From contig JAUHWW010000001.1 of the NCBI GenBank assembly GCA_030427365.1, positions 95,963 through 148,156 on the forward strand: DNA of 52,194 nt, given 5' to 3'. How positions within the stretch are numbered: the first letter of the stretch is position 1; each line of letters opens with the position of its first letter. Source of the stretch: a bacterium (GTDB lineage: Bacteria > Patescibacteriota > Saccharimonadia > Saccharimonadales > SZUA-47). A program made the position numbers and the translations under genes. A model generated the notes under the pieces. It searched no databases, was not told where the DNA came from, and saw only the letters and a list, made by a program, of their open reading frames with translations. Positions 39,242 to 47,511 of this stretch are shown piece after piece.

Positions 39242-41864
39242 ATCTGCTAGAAAGAAATTGGCGATTATTGATGGGAAGTCGGTGTTCTACCGGGGCTATT
39301 ACGCCATGCCGAACCTAACGACGAAGGAAGGTACGCCAACGGGCGGGGTATATGGATTCTGTGCCATGGCGCTGGAGCTCATTAAGCGCTATGAGCCGGA
39401 TTATGTCTGCGTGGCGTGGGACAAGCCGAAGACAAACATCCGCCGCAGGCTGAAAGTCCATCCTGAGTACAAAGCTGGTCGCAAGCCAGCGCCGCCTGAT
39501 TTTTATGAACAAATCCCGCTGTTGCATGAAGTATTGGCCGCCTTTAATTGGCCGCTGTATGAGTTCGATGATTATGAGGCGGATGACATTATGCATACAC
39601 TGGCGAAGAAGGCTGACAAAGCTGGGCTGGAGACCATGTTGATTACCAGTGATATGGATGCGCTGCAATCGATTTCTGAACACACGCACATGTACGCGCT
39701 GAAAAAGGGCCTCACCAATATCCAAAAATATGATCCAGAAGCCTTTGAGGAAAAGTACGGTATCAAGGTTGAACAATTCCTCGATTCAAAAGCGCTGAAG
39801 GGCGATAGCAGCGACAATATCCCGGGCGTGCCGGGCATCGGCGAAAAGGGTGCGGCGAAATTACTGCAGGAGTACGAAACACTTGATGGAGTGTACGAAC
39901 ACCTTGATGAGATTACTGGCACGACGAAGAAGAAGCTCGAAGAAGGCAAAGATTCTGCCTACATGTCGCGTGAGGTTGCAGCGCTGTATGATGACGCGCC
40001 GGTTGAGCTCGACCTGAAGGAAACTGACGTGAACAAACTGGACGTGAACGCGCTGGCTGCGATATTGAAGCGGCTAGAATTCCGCAGTTTATTGCGCAAC
40101 TTACCAAAGGGCATGCAGGCGGATGATGTCGATTCGATCGCGCCGGCGGCAGCTGAGAAGGAACTGCACGTGCCAAAGCTGGTGAGAGTTGATGCAAAGA
40201 CCAAGGTTGAGCTTGAGGGGGATATTGTTCTGCACGCGCGCTCAAAGGGCGCACACGGCAAGGATCCGCAGTTTGTACTACTCGCGGATAAGGACACCTG
40301 TTATCTATATGATGTTCGCTCGAAAGACCTTCGGCCTTCGACCATTGACCTTCCACCCGAGGTGATCGGCTACGACCTAAAGAACAGCTTCAAAGTGCTC
40401 CTGGAACTTGGTGTGGAGGAACTACCAAGGGTTTCGCATGATTGCCTCGTGGGTGCCTTTATTGTGAACGCGATTCGCCGTGATCAATCATTGAGCGAGC
40501 AGGCAGCGAATGATCTGGGCTACGACGTTGAGCTGGATAATCTCGATGATGATGAGTTTGTGAGCAAAGCTTGTGAGATCGCGGCGGTCATCCGTGAACT
40601 AGCCAACATGCAGGGTGAACAAATGAGTGAAGTGACGAGTCTCATTCAGATGGCGGAGACGGTTGATTGGCCGGTGATTCCGGTGCTAGCGCGGCTGGAA
40701 CGTGCCGGTATGAAGCTCGATATTGATTTCTTCAAGAAGCTGTCGGATGAACTTACAGACAAAATCAGCGATGTGCAGCAAACGATTTATGGGCACGCTG
40801 ATCGGGAGTTTAATATATCGAGCCCGTCCCAGCTGAGTGAAGTGCTGTTTGTCGACCTGGCACTGCCGACGAATGTGACCAAAAAGGGCAAAGCCGGTCA
40901 TTATTCGACAGCCGTGGGCGTGCTAGAAAAGCTCAAAGGCCAGCATCCGATTATTGATGAGATAGAGAAATACCGCGAATACACCAAACTTAAGAGTACG
41001 TATGTCGATCCGTTGCCAAGCATGGTGGATGAGAATGATCGTGTACACAGCACGATGAATTTAACGGTAGCTGCCACAGGTCGTTTGTCATCAATCGATC
41101 CAAACTTGCAGAATATTCCGGTGCGCACAGAACTTGGCCGCGAGATACGGCGCGGGTTTATCGCGAGCCCTGGGAACGTGATTATTAGCGCCGATTACAG
41201 TCAGTTTGAGCTGCGCATCGCGGCTGCGATGTCAGGCGACACAGCTATGATTGATGCCTTTAATGCTGATCGTGACATCCACACCGAAACCGCCGCATTG
41301 ATCCAGGGCGTGAAGGCGGAAGAAGTGACGAAAGAGATGCGCTACGCGGCCAAGGCTGTGAACTTCGGTATTCTCTACGGGCAAGGCGTGCACGGACTTT
41401 CCGAAGGCTCAGGCATCAGCTACAAAGAGGCGAAAGAGTTCATCGAGCGCTATTTTGAGGTGCGGCCAAAACTCAAGGGCATGATTGATGGTTTCCGCGA
41501 TATGGCCAAAAACAAAGGCTACGTCGAAACCGTCATGGGCCGCCGCCGGCCAACGCCAGACGTGCAGTCGAGTAATTTTATGATTCGCGAAGGCGCATAC
41601 CGCGCGGCAATCAACATGCCAATTCAGGGTAGTGCGGCAGATCTCACCAAGATGGCGATGACGGCCGTCGAGGAAAAGTTGCGGGACTACGACGGCGCAT
41701 TCCAGATTATGCAAATCCACGATAGTATCATGGTTGAGTGTGCTGAAAAGGATGCAGAGAAAATCGGCGCCATGATGAAAGAGACAATGGAATCCATCAA
41801 GCCGGACTTGGGCGTAAACTTGAAAGTCGATGTCAGCATCGGCAAAAATTGGGGCGAGTTGTAG
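39234..41864 (+). CDS. polA: DNA polymerase I
   Basis: 876 residues from MAESARKK. N-terminal 5' nuclease domain (FYRGYYAMPNLTT; DDYEADDIMHTLA; KGDSSDNIPGVPGIGEKGA). The middle 3'-5' exonuclease domain keeps the fold but lacks the DxE of ExoI and the N/D pair of ExoII (it reads GYDLKNSFKVL), so proofreading is probably lost. The polymerase domain is complete: DYSQFELRIAA (D654), KAVNFGILYG and QIHDSIMVE (H829-D830). Needed for Okazaki fragment processing and repair. It overlaps the lipoprotein gene upstream and abuts the HEPN-like gene (TAGTG). Confidence 0.97.
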   Translation: MAESARKKLAIIDGKSVFYRGYYAMPNLTTKEGTPTGGVYGFCAMALELIKRYEPDYVCVAWDKPKTNIRRRLKVHPEYKAGRKPAPPDFYEQIPLLHEVLAAFNWPLYEFDDYEADDIMHTLAKKADKAGLETMLITSDMDALQSISEHTHMYALKKGLTNIQKYDPEAFEEKYGIKVEQFLDSKALKGDSSDNIPGVPGIGEKGAAKLLQEYETLDGVYEHLDEITGTTKKKLEEGKDSAYMSREVAALYDDAPVELDLKETDVNKLDVNALAAILKRLEFRSLLRNLPKGMQADDVDSIAPAAAEKELHVPKLVRVDAKTKVELEGDIVLHARSKGAHGKDPQFVLLADKDTCYLYDVRSKDLRPSTIDLPPEVIGYDLKNSFKVLLELGVEELPRVSHDCLVGAFIVNAIRRDQSLSEQAANDLGYDVELDNLDDDEFVSKACEIAAVIRELANMQGEQMSEVTSLIQMAETVDWPVIPVLARLERAGMKLDIDFFKKLSDELTDKISDVQQTIYGHADREFNISSPSQLSEVLFVDLALPTNVTKKGKAGHYSTAVGVLEKLKGQHPIIDEIEKYREYTKLKSTYVDPLPSMVDENDRVHSTMNLTVAATGRLSSIDPNLQNIPVRTELGREIRRGFIASPGNVIISADYSQFELRIAAAMSGDTAMIDAFNADRDIHTETAALIQGVKAEEVTKEMRYAAKAVNFGILYGQGVHGLSEGSGISYKEAKEFIERYFEVRPKLKGMIDGFRDMAKNKGYVETVMGRRRPTPDVQSSNFMIREGAYRAAINMPIQGSAADLTKMAMTAVEEKLRDYDGAFQIMQIHDSIMVECAEKDAEKIGAMMKETMESIKPDLGVNLKVDVSIGKNWGEL

Positions 41865-42553
41865 TGACCTTCAGTGATAGTTTTACTTTTATTCCTAATA
41901 CTGATTGGCAAACAACACTCCTCCCAAAATTATTCGCTGAAGTAGTTGATATACATCTGATAAAGAGAGGAGGTAAATCATTTCAGGTTAGTGTAGCTGA
42001 GAGAGCGCACGCGCAGCCAATAATTATTCTCGCGGCCTTTCAGATTGAGTCTGTGGCAAGAGGTATTTTTTCAAGTAATCACAAAAAAGATCCTCCATGG
42101 CAGGCTGAAAAATGCATAGAGGATCTAAAACTCACCGCTAGCTTAGAGGAAGCAGTCAAGGAACTTTTTGTTGTAAGAGACTGCCTAGCTCATGGACATT
42201 CTTATAAAGTTTATTACCGCTATGACAAGGAATATAAGCTGATTCGAGGAGAGACCATAAAGAAGTATGGAGGAGATACAAAATTTAAAAAGCTTGTCAG
42301 AAATAATAGAACTAGAATACTAAATATGACAGTATCAACGCCGCGAATTGGCTATTATGAATCTCTGTGCTCCGCCTTAATTCTGGACGAATTTATACAT
42401 CAAACGACGGGTCATGCTGCATGGAATGCTCTATTGAGTGATATTGAAGGAGAGACGAAGTCCTACAGGATCAGAGATTTCATCAATACGGTGTTTGCAT
42501 TGAGAGACCCTAGATTAAAGAAAGATGCCAAGAAGATCTTAGTTAAATTATGA
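41864..42553 (+). CDS. HEPN-like protein
   Basis: 229 residues, taking the GTG that overlaps the polA stop as start; no better start is visible. Mostly helical. ELFVVRDCLAHGHSY contains R105-x4-H110, the R-x4-6-H catalytic motif of HEPN ribonucleases, in a fitting helix context with an upstream partner helix (about 50-70). HEPN proteins often act in toxin or abortive-infection systems. AT-rich base use contrasts with polA, suggesting acquisition. It is coupled by ATGA to a HAD protein, followed by a toxin-antitoxin pair. The HEPN call is by motif only. Confidence 0.6.
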   Translation: MTFSDSFTFIPNTDWQTTLLPKLFAEVVDIHLIKRGGKSFQVSVAERAHAQPIIILAAFQIESVARGIFSSNHKKDPPWQAEKCIEDLKLTASLEEAVKELFVVRDCLAHGHSYKVYYRYDKEYKLIRGETIKKYGGDTKFKKLVRNNRTRILNMTVSTPRIGYYESLCSALILDEFIHQTTGHAAWNALLSDIEGETKSYRIRDFINTVFALRDPRLKKDAKKILVKL

Positions 42554-43113
42554 TTAAAGCAATACTCTTCGATTGTTTTGGTGTCGTGTGTCTGGATGAT
42601 TTTGCAGGGCTATATTCTCATTTCGGGGGTGATATTGAATCAGACCACCAGTTTATTCACGACGTATTTTTCAGTGTTTCTAAGGGAGAGGAAGTAAGCG
42701 CGGCGGAAACGTTTTCAAAACATCTCGGCGTTGACGTTGAAGAATGGCGACGTGTAGCAAGAGATAAGAAAGAACTGAACATGTCGCTCCTCGAGTATAC
42801 TGAGGAGCTCAAGAAAAAATACAAAATTGGCATGCTCTCAAACGTTGGTCAGAAGGGCCTTCGTTTTCACATTGATTACGACACCGTTGCGCCATACTTT
42901 GATGTGATTGTTGAATCTGCCAAGATAGGCTTCGCAAAGCCGGAAGCAAGGGCATATGAAATTGCGGCAGACAAGTTGGGTATGCGACTGGATGAGATTG
43001 TGTTTACTGACGATCGTATTCAATATGTTGAGGGAGCACAGCACGTCGGTATGAAAGCAATCCTGTTCGAAAATACCGAGCAGTTTAAGCGAGAATTAGA
43101 GAAAATATTATAA
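42550..43113 (+). CDS. HAD-superfamily protein (subfamily IA)
   Basis: 187 residues. Motif I is FDCFGVV: nucleophile Asp8 is present but the +2 acid/base Asp is Phe. LLEYTEELKKKYKIGMLSNV, AKPEARAYE and VFTDDR represent motifs II-IV. A residue other than Asp at +2 is seen in haloacid dehalogenases (DAYGT) and in non-phosphatase HADs, so the reaction is uncertain. Translationally coupled to the HEPN-like gene. It closely resembles the HAD protein at 45756. Confidence 0.8.
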   Translation: MIKAILFDCFGVVCLDDFAGLYSHFGGDIESDHQFIHDVFFSVSKGEEVSAAETFSKHLGVDVEEWRRVARDKKELNMSLLEYTEELKKKYKIGMLSNVGQKGLRFHIDYDTVAPYFDVIVESAKIGFAKPEARAYEIAADKLGMRLDEIVFTDDRIQYVEGAQHVGMKAILFENTEQFKRELEKIL

Positions 43114-43117
43114 TAAT

Positions 43118-43147
43118 ATTGTAATAAAATTATAATTTTGTTACAAT
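43118..43147. promoter_or_regulatory. Operator-promoter of the toxin-antitoxin pair
   Basis: A 30-base palindrome with only two mismatched positions between its arms (ATTGTAA...TTACAAT ends). It contains TTGTAA (43119-43124), 17 bases, TACAAT (43142-43147), followed by six bases to the antitoxin ATG. It fits autorepression by the AbrB-like antitoxin. Confidence 0.7.
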
Positions 43148-43153
43148 AGTCTC

Positions 43154-43384
43154 ATGACAATCAAATCAATACAGAAAGTGATAAAAGTTGGCGATAGTCT
43201 TGCCACTACAATTCCGGCTAAAGACGCCAGAGCAATGAACATCAAAGCTGGTGACAATGTTGTTGCTGCATATACTCCAATGAAGAATAATGATGATAAA
43301 GCAAGCGATGCTGAGGTACTAGAAGCAGCAAAAAAAATGCTCTCAGACTATAAACAAGACTTCGATAACCTTGCTCAGCGATGA
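43154..43384 (+). CDS. AbrB/MazE-type antitoxin
   Basis: 76 residues. The N-terminal half is a swapped-hairpin AbrB domain (QKVIKVGDSLATTIPAKDAR; NIKAGDNVVAAY); the C-terminal half is a charged helix (DAEVLEAAKKMLSDYKQD) expected to wrap the toxin. It neutralises the adjacent Doc toxin and represses its own promoter, whose palindrome lies directly upstream. Leaderless start. ATGA overlap with the toxin gene. Confidence 0.82.
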   Translation: MTIKSIQKVIKVGDSLATTIPAKDARAMNIKAGDNVVAAYTPMKNNDDKASDAEVLEAAKKMLSDYKQDFDNLAQR

Positions 43385-43764
43385 AGCTTTTGTCGCTAGA
43401 ACAAGTTTTGCAGTTGCATGTCCTCGCACTTCTGGAAAGTGGCGGCGGAGAAGGCATTAGAGATCTTGGACGATTGGAATCAGCGGTAGCTTCTCAAACG
43501 CAGGAAGCATTTGGCGAAATATTATACGAGTCGCTACATGAAAAAGCAGCCGCGATGTGTCGGAACATCATTGGCGATCATCCCTTTATTGACGGCAACA
43601 AACGTACAGGTATGTTAACAGCGCTTACACTTCTCTCTATCAACGGATTCAAAGTCAAGATAAAAAAAGGTGAGCTTGAGGATTTTGCTGTCTGCATAGC
43701 TGTTGAGAAGCTTGACGTGCCAGCGATCGCAGACTGGCTAAAAAAGCACAGCACCCCTGTATAA
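43381..43764 (+). CDS. Doc-type (Fic-fold) toxin
   Basis: 127 residues, the size of Doc. The active-site loop HPFIDGNKRTG runs from H67, with D71, K74 and R75, matching the Doc version of the Fic motif, which phosphorylates EF-Tu in characterised members. N-terminal LEQVLQLHVLALLESGG and RDLGRLESAVA are family features. ATGA coupling to the AbrB-type antitoxin supports a stoichiometric module. No degeneration seen. Confidence 0.88.
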   Translation: MKLLSLEQVLQLHVLALLESGGGEGIRDLGRLESAVASQTQEAFGEILYESLHEKAAAMCRNIIGDHPFIDGNKRTGMLTALTLLSINGFKVKIKKGELEDFAVCIAVEKLDVPAIADWLKKHSTPV

Positions 43765-43804
43765 ACATCCGTGATAGAATAACCATAAGTAATAAGGTGA
43801 ATGT

Positions 43805-44656
43805 ATGCTTCGGCGGTTTTTCTCACATGTTCTTATCTCTCTCGCGACATTTGCACTAACGGCCACATTGTTCATATGGACGATTGATGGAAGAGTATTA
43901 AATCCTTCAGCGCTAAGTGGTGAGCTGCGAAAAGCTGGCGTGGGGCAAGAAATCGCAACATTGCTGCCGGATGTTTTGACCGCAGATCCAGACATGCCGG
44001 AGGACGAAAAACAGCGCGTGCGCGAAGTAGTGAGTGACGCTGTAACGGCAGAATACGTTGACGAGAAGATTGAAGAAGCGAGCTACGCGGTACTGGATTA
44101 CATACACGGTGATTCGGAGGAGGCTGTTATCGATCTAACGGATTTCTCCGAGCGGCTCAAAGAAGCCTTGCCTGAAGAAGCTAATGAATTAGACGATGGC
44201 GATACCCCGCTGGCTGAGCCGATTGACCTTAATGAAGATGGACAAATGGATAATTTACGTAGTGCATACGGCGTTTTTTCTACCGTAAAGCTGGCTGGCG
44301 TACTGATCTTTGCGCTGCTATTGCTACTGGAGTGGTATGTAGCGACAAAGGGAGAGAAGCTGAGGCGCATCAGCCGCGTATTTCTTTACGCGGGGCTTTC
44401 GTACGCGGCGTACTGGATTCTGCTCATTCTCGCGCCTCGTTTGCTCGGTGATTCGCTCAGCAATAACGTGGAAGCTGAGTTTGATGCGAGTGGCGTCATT
44501 GATGCGGTTGTTCGCGCTGTGCAAGGACTATTCTCGTTCTACTTCTTGGCGTTTGCTCTATTCAGTCTTGGTATCGCCACTGTCCTGTATGTTATCAGGC
44601 ACTACCGACACGGTGATGTTGGCAAGGACCCGACGCCAAAGAAACCATCACGTTAG
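43805..44656 (+). CDS. Membrane protein, paralogue of the 391-residue protein
   Basis: 283 residues. An N-terminal helix (about 8-27), an extracytoplasmic acidic helical region (about 28-150), then three membrane helices (about 160-180, 192-212, 240-263) and a short basic tail. The order and spacing match the product of 7216-8391, including a basic loop with Arg after the second helix (KLRRISRVFLYAGLSY against RRLLTRFGRGFLFGAL). AAGGTGA precedes the ATG. Function unknown. Confidence 0.78.
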   Translation: MLRRFFSHVLISLATFALTATLFIWTIDGRVLNPSALSGELRKAGVGQEIATLLPDVLTADPDMPEDEKQRVREVVSDAVTAEYVDEKIEEASYAVLDYIHGDSEEAVIDLTDFSERLKEALPEEANELDDGDTPLAEPIDLNEDGQMDNLRSAYGVFSTVKLAGVLIFALLLLLEWYVATKGEKLRRISRVFLYAGLSYAAYWILLILAPRLLGDSLSNNVEAEFDASGVIDAVVRAVQGLFSFYFLAFALFSLGIATVLYVIRHYRHGDVGKDPTPKKPSR

Positions 44657-44676
44657 ATATTTGCTACACTACCTCT

Positions 44677-45088
44677 ATGGCGATGAAAAAGTTCTACGTT
44701 GGGGTGAAGGCGATCATTCATGATGAAAAGCGTGGGTTCTTACTTCTCAAGCACAATGAAGGACACTATGATATTCCTGGCGGCAGAATTGACGGCAGCG
44801 ATGATTTTGAGCAGACTATTCGCCGCGAATTGGCCGAGGAAGTGCCCGGCACCGAGTTGAAAGAAGTAAAAAAAACTCACCGGCGCCTTCCGTTTACCGA
44901 AAGACATCGCAGAGGATACAAGTCTTGTTTTACTATATTTTCTCGTTGAGGCTGCTGTTCCAGATAAGGTAGTACTCGGGGACGAGCACGACAGTTTCAT
45001 CTGGGTAACGAGCACTGAAGACGTCCCTGTAGAAGGGCTCAATCCAGAGATAAAACGGATACTTCTAGACCTCCTAAAAACAGCATAA
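44677..45088 (+). pseudogene. NUDIX hydrolase interrupted by a frameshift at an A8 run
   Basis: Frame 1 gives GHYDIPGGRID and RRELAEEV, a NUDIX box (G-x5-E...REx2EExG-like), then stops after 90 residues at 44949. If one base is removed from the eight A at 44868-44875, the frame continues with KLTGAFRLPKDIAED, LVLLYFLVEAAVPDK, HDSFIWV and ends at 45088, giving a normal 136-residue NUDIX protein. Either a recent frameshift, an assembly error, or expression by transcriptional slippage. TACACT six bases before the ATG. Confidence 0.8.
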
Positions 45089-45093
45089 AAGTA

Positions 45094-45122
45094 TTGCAAT
45101 AATGCTTAAAATGTGCTAAAAT
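45094..45122 (+). promoter_or_regulatory. Promoter of the anchored 201-residue protein gene
   Basis: TTGCAA (45094-45099), 17 bases, TAAAAT (45117-45122), nine bases before ATG 45132. Confidence 0.6.
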
Positions 45123-45131
45123 AGACACATT

Positions 45132-45737
45132 ATGGAGATGTTGTCCAGACTTCGATGGTTTATCATCGGTTTTATCGTTCTTATCTTCTTGCTGCTTGTC
45201 GGCTGGGGACTTATTTCTATTGCCCGCAATATCTTTGACGGCGGTATCTCTGGTTCAAGTAGCCAGACTAGTGACAGCGCTGAAGACATCCTAATCGACA
45301 CAGTTGATGTTGCTCGCTTTTCTGTCAGTGGACCTGTCGTTGCGACAAATGAACACCGTAGTTATACGATTGAAGTCAACGAACGACTGGTTGTTTTTAC
45401 CCTCTATTCTGACTACGGTCAAAAGCAACTGAACCGCAAGAGCTTCACTAACAACGAAGCGGCATATGATGAATTTATTGAAGCACTTGATAAAGCAAAC
45501 GTGCTCAGCAGACGCAGCGGCACTGATGTCGAAGATGACATCAACTATGAAGGCGCGTGTCCATCAGGCCGACGCTACATTATTGAGCTCAATGACGACG
45601 TGACTCGCTGGTCAACATCATGTGAAAGCTCCCGCGGAACCTTTGGTGGCAGCATGAAAGCGATTCGTCGCTTGTTCAATAAGCAAGTGCCTGAGATCCG
45701 TGACTTGCTTGATGACACCGGCCTGTACGTCAGCTAA
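45132..45737 (+). CDS. Membrane-anchored extracytoplasmic protein, unknown function
   Basis: 201 residues. A single N-terminal helix (about 10-33) anchors a mostly beta domain (RSYTIEVNERLVVFTLYSDY) with a possible disulphide between Cys in EGACPSGRRY and in WSTSCESS. No named family. Stands between the NUDIX gene and a HAD gene, each with its own -10 box. The cysteines suggest an oxidising outer compartment. Confidence 0.7.
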   Translation: MEMLSRLRWFIIGFIVLIFLLLVGWGLISIARNIFDGGISGSSSQTSDSAEDILIDTVDVARFSVSGPVVATNEHRSYTIEVNERLVVFTLYSDYGQKQLNRKSFTNNEAAYDEFIEALDKANVLSRRSGTDVEDDINYEGACPSGRRYIIELNDDVTRWSTSCESSRGTFGGSMKAIRRLFNKQVPEIRDLLDDTGLYVS

Positions 45738-45755
45738 GCTGCTACACTACGTAAC

Positions 45756-46337
45756 ATGATAAAGGCCGTCCTTTTTGATTATTTCGGTGTGCTGTACCCG
45801 GACACATTCTGGGCGCTCGCCAACACGTATTTACCAGAACGCAGTGAAGAAACGCAGCAACAATTGCATGATCTAATCAAGCAGGCCGACACAGGTGTCA
45901 TTGATCAGAAGGAATTCTGGGGCAGTGCAGCTGAACTCTTTGCTATTCCGCTGGAAAAGCTCGAACAAGATATTGAGCAGTTTGGCGGCGTCGACAAGGG
46001 CTTGATCGCAATCGTGAAACGCCTCAGGGATCGCGGTATGAAAACGGGCATTATCTCAAACGTAGGGCATGACGTCGTTCGACACGCTCTCGGCGAAGAC
46101 GCGACGCTTTTCGATACGTATATTCTGAGCGCTGATACCGGGTATATAAAGCCAGATCCGCAGGTGTATCACCTCGCGCTAGATGAGCTTGAGCTTGAGC
46201 CGGAAGAGTGTGTGTTCATTGATGATATCCCAAGGAATGTTCGAGGCGCTGAGGCTGTCGGCATGAAAGCCATTCACTACCATAGCTTTCCGCAGTTCAA
46301 GTCGGAGCTCAATCAGCTACTGACTGAGCCAATCTGA
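45756..46337 (+). CDS. HAD-superfamily protein (subfamily IA)
   Basis: 193 residues. Motif I FDYFGVL has Asp8 but Phe in place of the +2 Asp; MKTGIISNVG, YIKPDPQVYHLA and CVFIDDIPRNV are motifs II-IV. Same architecture as the HAD protein at 42550, so likely paralogues. Possible activities are a dehalogenase-like or specialised phosphatase reaction; none can be assigned. The ATG is seven bases after TACACT (45743-45748). Confidence 0.82.
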   Translation: MIKAVLFDYFGVLYPDTFWALANTYLPERSEETQQQLHDLIKQADTGVIDQKEFWGSAAELFAIPLEKLEQDIEQFGGVDKGLIAIVKRLRDRGMKTGIISNVGHDVVRHALGEDATLFDTYILSADTGYIKPDPQVYHLALDELELEPEECVFIDDIPRNVRGAEAVGMKAIHYHSFPQFKSELNQLLTEPI

Positions 46338-46561
46338 ATAACAAGCTTTTTATCGAGCTTACAGGCTTCCTGGATCTGCATCGTCTCTAGGCGCAAACGA
46401 CCTGCAAGTGCCGCAGAGGACACGGTGATTCGATAGTAATTTGGATTCACAGACACCTTCACAGGCTCATCATATGTATGAAGAACGTAGGCCTTCAAAG
46501 CGGCAACTTGCGGCGGCTCTTGTGGTGCCTTTTTCTGAAGTAGATTGCCTATAGTGTCCAT
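46313..46561 (-). CDS. Small protein resembling the DUF721/DciA C-terminal core
   Basis: 82 residues, convergent with the HAD gene and overlapping it by 25 bases. YYRITVSSAALAGRLRLET followed by LVIQIG resembles the strand-helix-strand core of DUF721 proteins (DciA loads replicative helicase), but the N-terminal part is different, so the call is tentative. The minus-strand TATACT lies eight bases before the ATG. Confidence 0.5.
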   Translation of the reverse strand: MDTIGNLLQKKAPQEPPQVAALKAYVLHTYDEPVKVSVNPNYYRITVSSAALAGRLRLETMQIQEACKLDKKLVIQIGSVSS

Positions 46562-46606
46562 TGCATGACAGTATACAAGTTGGCTCTAAAATAACGCAGT
46601 GGTACC

Positions 46607-47497
46607 ATGAGCGTAAGCAGGACGCATCATATGAATATCGAAACGGTAAAGCACGATTCTTGGAGGCTGACTCCTGCTTCTCCGTCGTGCAACATATATA
46701 CTCCGCATGATGAAGGCCGAGCACAAGAGTTTGTTGATACCTATGGGGCGGTTATCATTGTCCCGGGTCTTGGAAGTGTCAAGGCTGACTATGAAGCGCT
46801 TGGCGTTGTCCTTGCAGAGAATGGCTTTACGGCGATATCTCCGAACTGCAATGTTGCAATTGAGGGCTCCACTGCGGAGAGTGCGCTTGAGCGTCGAGCG
46901 GAGATAATTACTGCTTTGCTGCGAGAGCGTGTCGAGCGAGCACGGCTCGTCCCTCATTCAATCGGCGCACCAGTCACAATGTATGCGTTGCGAGGTGCAC
47001 TTGGTCGACTAGATGTGAGCCAAGTGAACTCAATTGATTTTATGCAGCCGGCAGGCTTTGGTGATCATGGGCCGAGTGACTTGTATCGAGCAACGCGTTT
47101 TTACAGAAGAGAAGTAGTCCCAAGAACAATGAAATTACTGCCGGCTTTTGTCCGTCGTCCGAAAGATGTGTATGAACGCTTTGACTTAAGGCAGAGAGGG
47201 CGAGAGCTTCGGGAGCTCTGGGATCTTGAAGATGAATTTATGCAACGTGCAGTACTTGAGCTTGATGATTTAGGAGTGCCGATGCATTTTCTGGTTGGCC
47301 CTCGAGATGAACTGACATCTGCACAAGATATCAGGAGGGCGGTTGCTCCAATTGTTGGTGAGGAAAGGGTGCAGGATATACATCCAAACGCAGGGCATCT
47401 TCCAGCGCAAACGCACCCCAATCATGTCGCAAGGCTGCTTATAGAATCTTTCATGCGGCAAACGGGTACGAAGAGTGCAGGTGAACAGGCGGCGTAA
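46607..47497 (+). CDS. Alpha/beta hydrolase
   Basis: 296 residues. IIVPGLGSVKADYEALG (oxyanion region), nucleophile elbow VPHSIGAP, acid in LVGPRDELT and His in NAGHLPAQ form a credible Ser-Asp-His triad. The elbow has His before Ser and Ile-Gly after, a common variant. A basic insertion (about 160-215, RRPKDVYERFDLRQRGREL) makes a cap. Cytosolic esterase or lipase-like enzyme; substrate unknown. Confidence 0.78.
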   Translation: MSVSRTHHMNIETVKHDSWRLTPASPSCNIYTPHDEGRAQEFVDTYGAVIIVPGLGSVKADYEALGVVLAENGFTAISPNCNVAIEGSTAESALERRAEIITALLRERVERARLVPHSIGAPVTMYALRGALGRLDVSQVNSIDFMQPAGFGDHGPSDLYRATRFYRREVVPRTMKLLPAFVRRPKDVYERFDLRQRGRELRELWDLEDEFMQRAVLELDDLGVPMHFLVGPRDELTSAQDIRRAVAPIVGEERVQDIHPNAGHLPAQTHPNHVARLLIESFMRQTGTKSAGEQAA

Positions 47498-47511
47498 CCT
47501 ATACTGGTAGC

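Noticed and set aside
41849-41863. TTG start for the HEPN-like protein inside polA
   Set aside because: The GTG at 41864 overlapping the polA stop is the more natural coupled start; no evidence favours the upstream TTG.
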